A DNA stretch of 43,618 nt. Source: Clostridia bacterium. GTDB taxonomy: Bacteria > Bacillota > Clostridia > Oscillospirales > Acutalibacteraceae. Where the stretch lies: NCBI GenBank assembly GCA_017531385.1, contig JAFXLD010000082.1, positions 1-43,618 of the forward strand, written 5' to 3'. Shown here in pieces: positions 16,895 to 26,589 of the stretch (position 1 is the stretch's first letter; each line of letters starts with the position of its first letter). Both the position numbers and the translations under genes were made by a program. The notes beneath the pieces were generated by a model, which was not told where the DNA came from, made no database searches, and worked only from the letters and a program-made list of their open reading frames with translations.

Positions 16895-17832
16895 ATGTAA
16901 TCTCCTTTGAGTTTATTTGTTGTCCATTCGAGGATATCATCGTAAATGTGCTGATAATCATCCTCGTTAAGTATTTCATGACGAAGTCCGGGATAGAGCT
17001 TCATTTCTGTTTCAATTCCGTTTGCTTCAAGCTTGTCGCAAATGCTGATAACACCTCTGCCGAAAAGACCGATGGGGTCTTTGCCGCCTGAAATGAGCAT
17101 AACGGGAAGCATTGGTGGTATCATTTCGTAGCAAGCATCTTCTGAGGCTCTGAGAAGAATTTTTGCAACCATCATTGCACTTGAATTTGTTATGGGATAA
17201 TCAAAGAAAGGATCATTGTCGGCTTCTTCTCTGTTTTCACGACTTACGGAAAGCCATGCGTTATCGTCGTCTTCCTTGAAATATCTTGCTGTTATTTTGC
17301 CGAGAATATCAGCCCCTGCAGAAGAATATTTTTCACCGCCGAGCATTTCGCCGAACGGCAGTACATAGTCCTGCAAAGCTGACATTTTTCCGCCAATATG
17401 TGTTGAGCCGCAAAGAATCAATCCTGAAAGTTCATCACCGAAATGAGCCGCATAAATACGGGCAAGGAATGAACCCATTGAATGTCCCAACAGGAAATAG
17501 GGAAGTGACGGATATTTCTTTTTCATTATGATTGAAAGCTTGTTCATATCGTCAACCATGCGTACATCTGTATCCGGAGCACCGAAGTCGCCGAGCTTGC
17601 CGGCTTCTGCAGCAGCTTTTCCGTGACCTAAATGGTCATTACCGCATACAACGAATCCATTTTCTGCAAGAAAGAAAGCAAAACGGTCATAACGGTTGAT
17701 ATGCTCTGTAAGCCCGTGTGCTATCTGAAAAACACCTACGGGGTCTTTTTCATCGTTACGCCACAGTACGGCACGGATCATATCCTCACCATTGGTTGAA
17801 TGATAGTAAGCTTCTGTTCTGATTATAGACAT
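16891..17832 (-). CDS. Alpha/beta hydrolase, monoacylglycerol lipase/lysophospholipase-like
   Basis: A 313-residue serine hydrolase of the Hydrolase_4 type. The nucleophile Ser118 is in LLGHSMGSFLAR, the acid lies in ISGGKDPIG, and the His in YPGLRHEILNE near the C-terminus. The N-terminal VFQIAHGLTEHINRYDRFA and GNDHLGHGKA motifs are characteristic of monoacylglycerol lipase-like enzymes. No signal peptide, so probably cytoplasmic. It sits between the GH13 glucosidase (9-base gap) and the propeller/glycosidase gene (4-base overlap), so it may remove an ester substituent from the sugar the operon processes; that is inference. Confidence 0.85.
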   Translation of the reverse strand: MSIIRTEAYYHSTNGEDMIRAVLWRNDEKDPVGVFQIAHGLTEHINRYDRFAFFLAENGFVVCGNDHLGHGKAAAEAGKLGDFGAPDTDVRMVDDMNKLSIIMKKKYPSLPYFLLGHSMGSFLARIYAAHFGDELSGLILCGSTHIGGKMSALQDYVLPFGEMLGGEKYSSAGADILGKITARYFKEDDDNAWLSVSRENREEADNDPFFDYPITNSSAMMVAKILLRASEDACYEMIPPMLPVMLISGGKDPIGLFGRGVISICDKLEANGIETEMKLYPGLRHEILNEDDYQHIYDDILEWTTNKLKGDYI

Positions 17833-17841
17833 ATTATCACC

Positions 17842-19521
17842 TTACTTATAGAGGTATACTCTTGCTTCATAGGGTTTAAGTACACACATATTTCCGTTTG
17901 TTTTTGCGTCATTGTAAGTGCTGATTGCAAGTTCACCCTCTGCAAGATTAAAGCCATCGGGTGCTGTGAAAATCATTTCCTTGTCTGCAAATGAACAGAT
18001 AACAAGCATTCTCTGATCTTTGTAGTGTCTTGAATATACGAAAAGATCTTTTCTGTCATGGAAATGCTCTTTGAACTGACCGTAAATGACAATTTCATTT
18101 TCCTTACGGAATTTGAGGAGCTTTCTGTAATAATGAAGAATTGAATCGGGGTCCTTTTCAGCAGCTTCAACATTGATTTCTGTATAGTTGGGGTTGATGT
18201 GGAACCAGGGCTTGTCTGCAGTTGTGAAGCCTGCATTCTTTTCTGCTGACCACTGAACAGGAGTTCTTGCGTTGTCTCTTGAAGCATATCTTGCCATCTT
18301 CATTGTTGTATCTTTCGGCAGAATCTTGCTTACCATCTTGTAAACTGTAACTGTTGAAACATCTTCATACATATCAATTGTGGGAAGTGAGATGTTTGTC
18401 ATACCGATTTCCTGACCCTGATAAATAAACGGAGTACCGCAAAGGCACATATACATTGTTGCGAGCATCTTTCCGCTTTCCACACGGAATTTTTCGTTTC
18501 CGTAACGGCTGATAACTCTGGGCTGGTCGTGGTTTTCAAGGTAGTTTGCGTTCCATGCCTTGCCATAAAGCTCTGTCTGCCAGTTGTTATAAACAGTCTT
18601 GAGTTTCTTAAGATTAAAGGGAGTATGAAGCCAGCTGTTGAGGAAACAGTCTGCTTCCATGTGCTGAAAGCTGAACATCATATTGAGAACCTGATCGGGA
18701 CCTTCCGTGATGTGCTTGAGAGCTTTCTTTGTTGTCATCATGGGAGCTTCACCTATGGTTACGCTGTCATAGTTATCAAGAACATCTCTCTTGAATTCAG
18801 CAAGGTAGTCGTGGAGGTGAGGACCGTCCATATAATGCTCCATACCGCCGATGATTGGAATGGGTAAGCCGTCGGGCAGACCTGCATCCTTTGAAATATA
18901 AGTGATAACATCTTCACGGAAGCCGTCTACACCCATATCGAGCCAGAATTTCATGATATCCTTGACTTCTTCACGGACTTTAGGATTGTCGTGGTTGAGG
19001 TCGGGCTGTTCCTTAGCAAAAAGGTGAAGATACCATGCATCTGCCTCTTCATCAAATTCCCATGCACTGCCTGAGAAGTTTGACTGCCAGTCATTGGGAG
19101 GAAGCTTGTTACCGCATCTGCCTTTTCTCCAGAAATAATAATTTCTGTAAGGGCTGTCGGGATTCTTACTGAGTTTGAACCATTCGTGCTGGTCTGATGT
19201 ATGATTGATAACAAGGTCCATTATAACTTTCAGACCTCTTTCATGTGCACCGTCAAGAACTGCCTTGAAATCTTCATTTGTGCCGAAATATGATGCAATC
19301 TTTCTGTAATCAGATATATCATAACCGTGGTCCTTGCCGGGAGATTCGTAAAGGGGAGAGAACCAGATAGCATCAACGCCGAGGCTCTTTATGTAGTCGA
19401 GTTTTGACAGAATACCTTTAAGGTCGCCCACACCGTCACCGTTACCGTCACAGAATGAACGGGGCCAGATCTGATAAACCGCCATTTCCTTATACCAGCA
19501 TTTTTTGATGTTTTCACTCAT
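17842..19521 (-). CDS. GH13 alpha-glucosidase (oligo-1,6-glucosidase/trehalose-6-phosphate hydrolase type)
   Basis: The alpha-amylase-family motifs are all present: AVYQIWPRSFCDGNGDGVGD, DLVINHTSD, the nucleophile Asp in GFREDV (D204), the acid/base Glu in TIGEAPM (E258) and the transition-state Asp in LENHDQPR. Layout and 559-residue length fit GH13_31 enzymes that cut alpha-1,6 (or alpha-1,1/1,4) glucosidic bonds of short, sometimes phosphorylated, oligosaccharides in the cytoplasm. The frame could begin at a TTG at 19530, but AAAGGAA is correctly spaced for the ATG at 19521 (MSENIKK). It lies in the GNAT-to-hpt operon, 19 bases after the HAD phosphatase gene. Confidence 0.92.
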   Translation of the reverse strand: MSENIKKCWYKEMAVYQIWPRSFCDGNGDGVGDLKGILSKLDYIKSLGVDAIWFSPLYESPGKDHGYDISDYRKIASYFGTNEDFKAVLDGAHERGLKVIMDLVINHTSDQHEWFKLSKNPDSPYRNYYFWRKGRCGNKLPPNDWQSNFSGSAWEFDEEADAWYLHLFAKEQPDLNHDNPKVREEVKDIMKFWLDMGVDGFREDVITYISKDAGLPDGLPIPIIGGMEHYMDGPHLHDYLAEFKRDVLDNYDSVTIGEAPMMTTKKALKHITEGPDQVLNMMFSFQHMEADCFLNSWLHTPFNLKKLKTVYNNWQTELYGKAWNANYLENHDQPRVISRYGNEKFRVESGKMLATMYMCLCGTPFIYQGQEIGMTNISLPTIDMYEDVSTVTVYKMVSKILPKDTTMKMARYASRDNARTPVQWSAEKNAGFTTADKPWFHINPNYTEINVEAAEKDPDSILHYYRKLLKFRKENEIVIYGQFKEHFHDRKDLFVYSRHYKDQRMLVICSFADKEMIFTAPDGFNLAEGELAISTYNDAKTNGNMCVLKPYEARVYLYK

Positions 19522-19540
19522 TATAATCAATTCCTTTCCG

Positions 19541-20317
19541 TCAGATATATTCTTTAAGATATTTAAGGCTTTCTGCCGTGCAGGTTGCCTTTATATCAGA
19601 TTTTTCATACATTTCGGGAGTTGTTACACCTGAATAAACAAGCACACTCTTTGTTCCGTTTTTCATACCGATTGCAATGTCTGTTTCAAGTCTGTCACCT
19701 ATAAAACAGATTTCGTCTCTCCTGCATCCGAGTTTATTTGTAACGAAGTCTACGGTGTGTCCGTAGGGTTTGCCGATGATTATATCGGGATATCTGCCTG
19801 TTGATGCGGCAAAGAGTTCAATCATCGAGCCTGTGTCGGGCATGAAACCTACTGCAAGAGGACAGTTTTTGTCGGGATGAGTTGCGATGTATTCTGCACC
19901 GTTTGCAATAAAGTTTGCAGCTTTGTTGATTTTTTCGTATGTCAGAGTTGTGTCAAAACCGAGAAGCACGATATCGGGGTTTTCGTCAACAAGATTAAGT
20001 CCTGCTTTAATGCAATCTCTTGTAAAATTCTCATTGCCGAGAAGATAGATTCTTTTACCGTTTCTGTTTCTTTCTATAAAATCAATTGCAACGTGTGAAG
20101 AAATGATAATTTTATCCTCGGGCACGGGGTAGCCGATTTTTATGAGTTTGTGAAGACATTCTGCGGCATCGTGTGATGAATTGTTGGTGAAGAAATAGAA
20201 ATCCTTGCCTTTTTCGGGAAGTGCATCCGTAAATTCATTTGCACCTTCAATCATATTGTCACCGAGGTAGAATGTACCGTCCATGTCGATTATAAAGTAT
20301 TTTACGTCTTTAAGCAT
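19541..20317 (-). CDS. HAD-IIA family sugar phosphatase (NagD-like)
   Basis: A 258-residue phosphatase of the HAD-IIA subgroup. Motif I is FIIDMDGTFYLGD (nucleophile Asp11), motif II FFTNNSS, then IIGKPYG and motif IV CFIGDRLETDIAIGMKNG. These enzymes dephosphorylate nucleotides or sugar phosphates such as phosphoglycolate or p-nitrophenyl phosphate. TTTAGGAGAAC precedes the ATG. It is tightly packed between the unknown membrane protein (12-base gap) and the GH13 gene, so a role removing phosphate from an operon-specific sugar phosphate is plausible. Confidence 0.88.
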   Translation of the reverse strand: MLKDVKYFIIDMDGTFYLGDNMIEGANEFTDALPEKGKDFYFFTNNSSHDAAECLHKLIKIGYPVPEDKIIISSHVAIDFIERNRNGKRIYLLGNENFTRDCIKAGLNLVDENPDIVLLGFDTTLTYEKINKAANFIANGAEYIATHPDKNCPLAVGFMPDTGSMIELFAASTGRYPDIIIGKPYGHTVDFVTNKLGCRRDEICFIGDRLETDIAIGMKNGTKSVLVYSGVTTPEMYEKSDIKATCTAESLKYLKEYI

Positions 20318-20329
20318 TTTTTTGTTCTC

Positions 20330-21787
20330 CTAAATAAAAAATGTGAGAATATTTATTGTAGTACAGCAGGTTATAAAATATCCGTGTACTGTTTTTTCAC
20401 CGGCAGAAAGCCTGATGTCATCGTTTTCAAGAAGCTTGAGTATAAAGAAAACCATTTCATAGAAAAGCGTGTACATAAGCATTGTTATTGATGTTTCCAT
20501 CGCTTTTTTGCTTGTTGCTATGAGAATGAAAACAGCAACAGCGGGCAGAAAATACATTATTTTCCAGAAATAATTACCTTTGCCCATTTTGAAGCATTTT
20601 TCTGCAACTTCCTGACAAAGAACAAGCATCACCACGGGAAATGCAACTGCCGCTGCAACCATGTGACTGCCAATCATACAGAAAAGCAGAGGTATAATAC
20701 AGTAAATCGCAAATTCAGATTTTTCACAGAATTTTTTGTATAATACATAAACCTTGCTGTCTTCAGGATTTATGTCTATTGCATTTTCGTAAGCATCTTT
20801 TGTTATCAGCTTCATTTTAAGGAGCTTTTTATTGTATTTTTTGTTCTTTGTCGGGTACAGAAAATACTGCAAAGAATCAACAAGCAAAATCACACCGTAA
20901 AGTATAAAAAGTAAATATGTAACCTTTTCGGATATGAATGAATGAAATCCGTTTGCGTCAATCAACGTGAATTTTTCTGCAAAAAGAGGTTTTGAAAGTA
21001 AGAACGTAGCTGCTGTTCCGAGTCCACCGATTGCACCGAGAACACATTCCATCAGTTTCCATGCTTCAAGAGCATTTTTTCTGTGCAGATTTTCAAAAAG
21101 CCGTTTGCCGTTTTTGCCGGGGTGTCTGCCTCTTATCTGCATAATCTGTGCAATAACCCATCCCACAGCACCTGAAAGGAATGCACCGCCTGTCATTGCA
21201 AGGGCTGACCAATCTTTAAAAATAACAGAGAATGCAATAATTTCAATCAGAATTCCGAGAAGACCTCCCCATGATTCTTTTCGTTTTATTGAAAAATAAA
21301 TCTTTGGAAATTTATTTTCTGCGGGATTGTGAGGATGGTTGAATATAAAGTAAAATACAAAAGCAAAAAAGGGAAGTGCACCGAAGAAAACAAGGATCTG
21401 CCACAGTTCATAGAACCCTGCAAGTGCAGAAATGAACAATGAAACAAAACCACCGAACAATCCGAACCAGATTCCGCCTTTGACGAACAGAGCAATCAGC
21501 CCTTTTTTTAGGGTCGGAGAATTTTTTTCATGCATGGAAAGCTGCAGAGTTTCACCGTATGTCATGTTTCCTCCGCAGTACATACCGAGTGCTCCCACAC
21601 CTGCGAGAATCCACGGAGAAGAAGCAAGAACTTCTGATTCTGAAAATACAGCCATAAGAAATCCCATCAATGCACCGGGAAGCATAGCACCCTTTTCACC
21701 GCCGATTATTGTTCCTCTCATACCCCAACCGTAGGAAACGGCAATCAATGAGAAAACAATGAAGAAAAAAATATTTAATATGTCCAC
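20330..21787 (-). CDS. Polytopic membrane protein of unknown function
   Basis: A 485-residue integral membrane protein with about 11-13 hydrophobic segments and no recognisable transporter signature. The N-terminus shows a Gly-rich pattern SYGWGMRGTIIGGEKGAMLPGALMG and later GMYCGGNMTYGETLQLSMHE, which look like conserved functional motifs because polar and charged residues (R, E, K) sit among small residues in or beside membrane spans. A basic cytoplasmic loop (about 230-250, RGRHPGKNGKRLFENLHRKN) separates two halves. I do not recognise the family. In an operon with GH13, a HAD phosphatase and hydrolases, it could be a sugar or sugar-phosphate transporter, but that is only context. Confidence 0.7.
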   Translation of the reverse strand: MDILNIFFFIVFSLIAVSYGWGMRGTIIGGEKGAMLPGALMGFLMAVFSESEVLASSPWILAGVGALGMYCGGNMTYGETLQLSMHEKNSPTLKKGLIALFVKGGIWFGLFGGFVSLFISALAGFYELWQILVFFGALPFFAFVFYFIFNHPHNPAENKFPKIYFSIKRKESWGGLLGILIEIIAFSVIFKDWSALAMTGGAFLSGAVGWVIAQIMQIRGRHPGKNGKRLFENLHRKNALEAWKLMECVLGAIGGLGTAATFLLSKPLFAEKFTLIDANGFHSFISEKVTYLLFILYGVILLVDSLQYFLYPTKNKKYNKKLLKMKLITKDAYENAIDINPEDSKVYVLYKKFCEKSEFAIYCIIPLLFCMIGSHMVAAAVAFPVVMLVLCQEVAEKCFKMGKGNYFWKIMYFLPAVAVFILIATSKKAMETSITMLMYTLFYEMVFFILKLLENDDIRLSAGEKTVHGYFITCCTTINILTFFI

Positions 21788-21796
21788 CAGATCACC

Positions 21797-22348
21797 TCAG
21801 AAATCAAGAGTCATAAGTATTCCTTTTCCGAAATTGAGAAATGGTTTAAAACCGTTCTTTTTATAGAATTTAACTGCATTTTTATTATCTGCACCTACAA
21901 CAAGCATAACGGAATTTATGCCTTTTGAAGAAAGATTTTCTTTAAGAGTATTAATAAGCTGAGTGCCGTACCCTTTATGCTGATAATCGGGAAGAATATC
22001 TATGTGCATATGAGCTTTGCACTTTTTTGATGCAGGCAAGTGTGCGATTATTTCACCCCATGAATAAAGATACTGAAAAAATCCGAGCTTTTTTATTGAT
22101 GCTCTGTAGGGTTTCATTGCTTTTATATATCTTTTCATGTTTTCACTGCAAAGAATATATCCCACAGCTTCATCGTTATCATCAGCAAGAGCAAAACAAT
22201 TCTGCGGCTCCTGCTCAATGTAATAGTCGCAATAAAGTTTAGTAATGAAAATCTGTTCCTTTTCAGGTTTGTCCGATGCACTTGCTGTTTCAATACAGAT
22301 TCGTCTGAAATTGTTTTTGTCAGTTTCTTTATATGGCCTGATCTGCAT
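21797..22348 (-). CDS. GNAT family N-acetyltransferase
   Basis: A 183-residue GNAT enzyme that transfers an acetyl group from acetyl-CoA. The acetyl-CoA pyrophosphate-binding motif is HIDILPDYQHKGYGTQLIN, and the later VVGADNKNAVKFYKKNGFKP is the typical motif B region. The start at 22348 has AAAGGTGTGG upstream. It is the first gene of the minus-strand operon, 9 bases before the unknown membrane protein, with a good promoter (TAGACA-17-TATAAT) upstream. The acceptor (sugar amine, polyamine or protein) is unknown. Confidence 0.85.
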   Translation of the reverse strand: MQIRPYKETDKNNFRRICIETASASDKPEKEQIFITKLYCDYYIEQEPQNCFALADDNDEAVGYILCSENMKRYIKAMKPYRASIKKLGFFQYLYSWGEIIAHLPASKKCKAHMHIDILPDYQHKGYGTQLINTLKENLSSKGINSVMLVVGADNKNAVKFYKKNGFKPFLNFGKGILMTLDF

Positions 22349-22374
22349 TTTTTTACCACACCTTTACAAGTGTA

Positions 22375-22403
22375 ATTATATATAAAAACTTTATATATGT
22401 CTA
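22375..22403 (-). promoter_or_regulatory. Promoter of the GNAT-to-hpt operon
   Basis: On the minus strand TAGACA (22398-22403), a 17-bp spacer, then TATAAT (22375-22380), in an AT-rich divergent region. Confidence 0.6.
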
Positions 22404-22473
22404 CTCTTTTTATAAAAAAAGTATTTAAAAAATAAATATATTATGTTATATTATACAAGAATGGAGTGGTTTT

Positions 22474-23445
22474 ATGAATGTTGCAACAATCGGAACATCA
22501 TGGATTACCGAAAGTTTTATTACTTCTTCAGAATATGCTGACGATATAAACATCTGTGCTGTATATTCAAGAAGTGAAGAAAAAGCAAAAGCCTTTGCAG
22601 AAAAGAACAATGTCAGGAAATATTACTTCTCTCTTGAAGAAATGCTAAGGGATGAAAACATTGATGCAGTCTATATTGCAAGTCCTAATTCAAAACACTT
22701 TGAACAGGCAAAAATGTGTCTTCTTCACGGAAAACACGTTATCTGCGAAAAACCTGCTGTTGTCACAAGTGATGAATTGAAGGAAATCTATGAAATCGCT
22801 GACAGCAGAAATCTCATTTTCCTTGAAGCAATGAAGTCAATGCACTCTGACGGACTTGATATAATAAAAAATTCCCTTGCTGACCTTGGTGAAATCAGAA
22901 CGGCAAGTATTGATTTTTCTCAGCATTCATCAAAGTACGGAGCATATAAGAGGGGAGAGAATCCCAATATTTTCAATCCTGAGTTCTGTACGGGTGCTCT
23001 TATGGATCTGGGTGTTTACTGTGTTTACTTTGCACTTGAATTATTCGGTGGGCCCGTGAACGTGATCTCACATTCTGATTTTCTGGAATCTGGTGCAGAC
23101 TGTACTGGCACACTAATATTTGTTTATGATGACAAAACTGTCACGATTACATATTCAAAAACGGCTAACGGATTTTTGGGAAGCAGAATCCTCGGTGAAA
23201 ACGGAGCAATTACCGTAAAATCCGTTTCAAAGCTTACAGGGATAGACAGATATTACAATGACGGCAGAACAGAAGAACTTTATCCCGTTATTGATGAAAA
23301 CATAGTCATGTCAAAGGAAATTGAAGCTTTCAGAGATTTCATAAACGGCAGAAACAAAGAATATTACGATTATTGTAAGCAGATGGCGTTTGCGTCATGC
23401 AGAATAATCGAAAATATAAGAAAAGAAAATAACTTCGGATTTTAA
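22474..23445 (+). CDS. Gfo/Idh/MocA family oxidoreductase
   Basis: A 323-residue NAD(P)-dependent sugar or inositol oxidoreductase. The Rossmann N-terminus is VATIGTSWITESFI, with Thr/Ser replacing part of the usual GxGxxG pattern. The lysine motif is GKHVICEKPAVV, and FLEAMKSMHSDGL and GALMDLGVYCVYFALELFG mark the substrate domain. Smaller than the copy at 11130 and clearly a separate lineage. GGAGTGG precedes the ATG. It ends 12 bases before a large GH106-like glycosidase, whose ribosome binding site overlaps its stop, so the two form an operon. It may process the sugar that glycosidase releases. Confidence 0.87.
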   Translation: MNVATIGTSWITESFITSSEYADDINICAVYSRSEEKAKAFAEKNNVRKYYFSLEEMLRDENIDAVYIASPNSKHFEQAKMCLLHGKHVICEKPAVVTSDELKEIYEIADSRNLIFLEAMKSMHSDGLDIIKNSLADLGEIRTASIDFSQHSSKYGAYKRGENPNIFNPEFCTGALMDLGVYCVYFALELFGGPVNVISHSDFLESGADCTGTLIFVYDDKTVTITYSKTANGFLGSRILGENGAITVKSVSKLTGIDRYYNDGRTEELYPVIDENIVMSKEIEAFRDFINGRNKEYYDYCKQMAFASCRIIENIRKENNFGF

Positions 23446-23457
23446 GGAGGTTAATTT

Positions 23458-26400
23458 ATGATTTATAAGAAAAACAGTGAAAAAACTCTGTCAACGGAGC
23501 TTTTCAGGAATCCCACAAGTGAGTACAGAGGAACGCCTTTCTGGGCATGGAACTGTAAACTTGACAAAGAAGAGCTGAAATGGCAGATAGAAGTATTCAA
23601 GGAAATGGGTCTTGGTGGTTTTCACATGCATGTAAGAACAGGTATGGCAACACCATATCTTTCCGATGAATATATGGATATTGTCAAAGCTTGTGTTGAA
23701 AAGGCTAAAGATGAAAAAATGCTTGCCTGGCTTTATGATGAGGATAGATGGCCATCAGGTGCTGCAGGTGGTCTTGTGACAAAAGATAAGAAATACCGTG
23801 CAAGATATCTGCTTTTCACTCCCAGGTCATATGAAGAATGTGCAGATAATCTTCAGGTCAATGATTCAAGAAGTGAAGGCGGAAGAAACGGCGAAGGTGA
23901 TTTTCTTGCGGCTTATGATGTCATACTTGATAATGACGGTTATCTTGAATCTTATAAAAGAATCGGCAAGGATGAAGAGCCACAGGGCTCAAAATGGTAT
24001 GCCTATATGGAAATCTGTTCATCATCGAGCTGGTATAACAATCAGGCTTATCTTGATACTCTCAGTAAGGATGCCGTAAAACGCTTTGTTGAGGTTACTC
24101 ACGAAAGATACAAAGAAACAGTAGGTGAGGACTTTGGCGATGCAGTACCTGCAATCTTTACCGATGAACCTCAGTTCTGCAGAAAGCAGACACTCAACAA
24201 TTCAACCGACAAGCACGACATCAATCTGCCATGGACAGATGATATTCCCGAAACATACAAAAAGGCTTACGGTGATGATATTCTCGATTTTCTTCCCGAA
24301 CTTTTCTGGGACAAGAAAAATGAAGTAAGTCTTGCACGTTACCGTTATCATGACCATATTTCAGAGCGTTTTTCAGAGGCTTTTGCTGATGTCTGCGGTT
24401 CATGGTGCCGTGAAAACGGACTGTATCTCACAGGTCATATGATGGAAGAACCCTCACTTCACAGCCAGACTGCAGCTCTGGGCGAGGCAATGCGTTCTTA
24501 CCGTGGCTTTGACCTTCCCGGTATCGATATGCTCTGTAACAGCTTTGAGTTCACAACTGCAAAACAGGCTCAGTCAGCCTGTCATCAGTTCGGCAGAGAA
24601 GGTGTTCTTTCCGAGCTTTACGGTGTAACAGGCTGGGATTTCGATTTCCGAGGTCATAAACTTCAGGGCGACTGGCAGGCTGCACTCGGTGTAACTGTCA
24701 GAGTTCCGCATCTTTCGTGGGTTTCAATGGCAGGTGAAGCAAAGCGTGACTATCCTGCATCAATTCATTATCAGTCACCCTGGTGGAAAGAATATTCTTA
24801 TGTTGAAGACCATTTTGCAAGAGTTTACTCTGCAATGACACGTGGTAAGCCCGTTGTAAAAGTCGGTGTTATTCATCCCGTTGAGTCATTCTGGCTTCAT
24901 TGGGGCCCCAACGATAAATCAGAGCTTGCCCGTGATGCTCTTGATGAAAAATTCTTCAATGTCACAGACTGGCTTCTCAAAGGCAGTATAGACTTCAACT
25001 TCATCAGCGAATCACTTTTCCCGACTCTCTGCGAAAAGGGCACAAATCCCATTAAAGTCGGTGAAATGGAATACGATGCTATTGTTGTGCCTGATTGCGA
25101 AACACTTCGTTCTTCAACTCTTGAAAGACTTGAAGGGTTTGCGAAAAACGGCGGTAAACTCATATTTATGGGTTCTGCTCCCGTTTATGAAAATGCAGTG
25201 CCGAGTGAAAGAGGCAAAGCACTTTATGAAAACAGCACAGTGATTTCATTTGACCGTGAAAAACTTCTTTCAGCACTTGAAGAAAACAGAACTGTCACAA
25301 TCCGTTATAAAAACGGCTCACTCGCAGACAATCTTATTTATCAGATGCGTAAAGATAACGATTGCGAGTGGCTTTTTGTGGCTCATGCACGCAATCCTTA
25401 CAACAAGGATGTTTTCTCAAGCAGGGATGTAAGAATTTATCTTGACGGTGACAGAAAGGTTACTGTTTATGACACAATTTCGGGTGATATTTATCCTGCT
25501 GATGTTGATTATGCAAACGGCAAGACTGTTATAAAACAGGAAATGTATGACTATGATTCATTGCTTGTAAAAATCGAAGACGGCAGAAATGATGAGAACT
25601 GTGCTAAGAATGAAATCAAAGCCTGTGAAGATGTGAAAGTTCCTGTTTTTGTTGACTATACACTCGATGAAGAAAATGTTCTTCTTCTTGATATGTGCCG
25701 TTTTAAGACAGACGACGGTGATTGGCACGAAAAAGAAGAAATTCTTCTTGCTGACAATATCGCCAGAGCAGAAGCGGGTCTTGACGAAAGAGGCGGCTCT
25801 GTTCCTCAGCCCTGGGTTATTCCCGAAGAAGAAATAAAGCATTCAATCACACTCGAATTCACTATTGATTCCGAGATTGATGTTAAAAATCCCGTACTTG
25901 CACTTGAAGATGCTGAACTTGCAGAAATTACAATGAACGGTCAGAAAGTTGCTAATGAAATTCTCGGCTGGTATGTTGATAAATCAATAAAGAGAGTTGC
26001 TCTTCCCGACCTTAAGACAGGTGCAAACATCCTCACCGTAAAACTTCCTCTCGGCAACCGAACAAACACAGAGTGGTGCTATCTTCTTGGTGATTTCGGT
26101 GTCAGGGTTATCGGTTCAACATCTACAATCTGCAAAAAGGCAGAAAAGCTTGCTTTCGGTGATATTGTTCCGCAGGGACTTCCTTTCTACGGCGGAAACA
26201 TCACATACCACCTTGAAGCAGAAACAGACAAGGGCGAACTTCTCATAACAGTACCCCGTTACAGAGGCGGTCTTGTTAAGGTTATCGTTGACGGCGAAGA
26301 CAAGGGGAACATTGTTTATTCACCCAATGAACTTCTTGTTACAGGACTTTCAGACGGTAAACACAAGGTTGACATAAAACTCTTCACACATCGCTTCAAT

Positions 26401-26541
26401 TCATTCGGCGCTGTTCATCTTACAGATGTCAGCCATTCATGGCATGGACCCGGAGCATGGCGTGAAGAAGATGAGAAATGGAGTTATGAATATAACCTTA
26501 AAACAGTCGGCATTCTCACAACTCCGTGGATTAAGAAGTAA
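23458..26541 (+). CDS. Large glycosidase, GH106 (alpha-L-rhamnosidase)-like
   Basis: The 1027-residue, signal-less protein starts with PTSEYRGTPFWAWNCKLDKE, then MGLGGFHMHVRTGM and WLYDEDRWPSGAAGG. This resembles the TIM-barrel start of GH106-type alpha-L-rhamnosidases and relatives (the family's WAWN and MGxGG patterns). FTDEPQFC near residue 238 and TGHMMEEPSLHSQ near residue 330 hold candidate catalytic carboxylates. A Rossmann-like trimerisation domain follows (DAIVVPDCETLRSSTL; NGGKLIFMGS), and residues about 790-1025 contain beta-sandwich domains like the sugar-binding domain of GH2 (ITMNGQKV; GANILTVKLPLGNRT). The length fits GH106. The exact family is uncertain. Probably intracellular, in an operon with an oxidoreductase; GGAGG precedes the ATG. 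Confidence 0.7.
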   Translation: MIYKKNSEKTLSTELFRNPTSEYRGTPFWAWNCKLDKEELKWQIEVFKEMGLGGFHMHVRTGMATPYLSDEYMDIVKACVEKAKDEKMLAWLYDEDRWPSGAAGGLVTKDKKYRARYLLFTPRSYEECADNLQVNDSRSEGGRNGEGDFLAAYDVILDNDGYLESYKRIGKDEEPQGSKWYAYMEICSSSSWYNNQAYLDTLSKDAVKRFVEVTHERYKETVGEDFGDAVPAIFTDEPQFCRKQTLNNSTDKHDINLPWTDDIPETYKKAYGDDILDFLPELFWDKKNEVSLARYRYHDHISERFSEAFADVCGSWCRENGLYLTGHMMEEPSLHSQTAALGEAMRSYRGFDLPGIDMLCNSFEFTTAKQAQSACHQFGREGVLSELYGVTGWDFDFRGHKLQGDWQAALGVTVRVPHLSWVSMAGEAKRDYPASIHYQSPWWKEYSYVEDHFARVYSAMTRGKPVVKVGVIHPVESFWLHWGPNDKSELARDALDEKFFNVTDWLLKGSIDFNFISESLFPTLCEKGTNPIKVGEMEYDAIVVPDCETLRSSTLERLEGFAKNGGKLIFMGSAPVYENAVPSERGKALYENSTVISFDREKLLSALEENRTVTIRYKNGSLADNLIYQMRKDNDCEWLFVAHARNPYNKDVFSSRDVRIYLDGDRKVTVYDTISGDIYPADVDYANGKTVIKQEMYDYDSLLVKIEDGRNDENCAKNEIKACEDVKVPVFVDYTLDEENVLLLDMCRFKTDDGDWHEKEEILLADNIARAEAGLDERGGSVPQPWVIPEEEIKHSITLEFTIDSEIDVKNPVLALEDAELAEITMNGQKVANEILGWYVDKSIKRVALPDLKTGANILTVKLPLGNRTNTEWCYLLGDFGVRVIGSTSTICKKAEKLAFGDIVPQGLPFYGGNITYHLEAETDKGELLITVPRYRGGLVKVIVDGEDKGNIVYSPNELLVTGLSDGKHKVDIKLFTHRFNSFGAVHLTDVSHSWHGPGAWREEDEKWSYEYNLKTVGILTTPWIKK

Positions 26542-26545
26542 AAAA

Positions 26546-26586
26546 AATAAGAGCTGATGACTTCAAAAATCATCAGCTCATTTTTA
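26546..26586. terminator. Bidirectional terminator
   Basis: Perfect 10-bp stem GAGCTGATGA / TCATCAGCTC (26551-26579) with an A-run on the left and T-run on the right. It separates the convergent GH106-like gene and the sugar operon ending in manA. Confidence 0.85.
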
Positions 26587-26589
26587 TGT

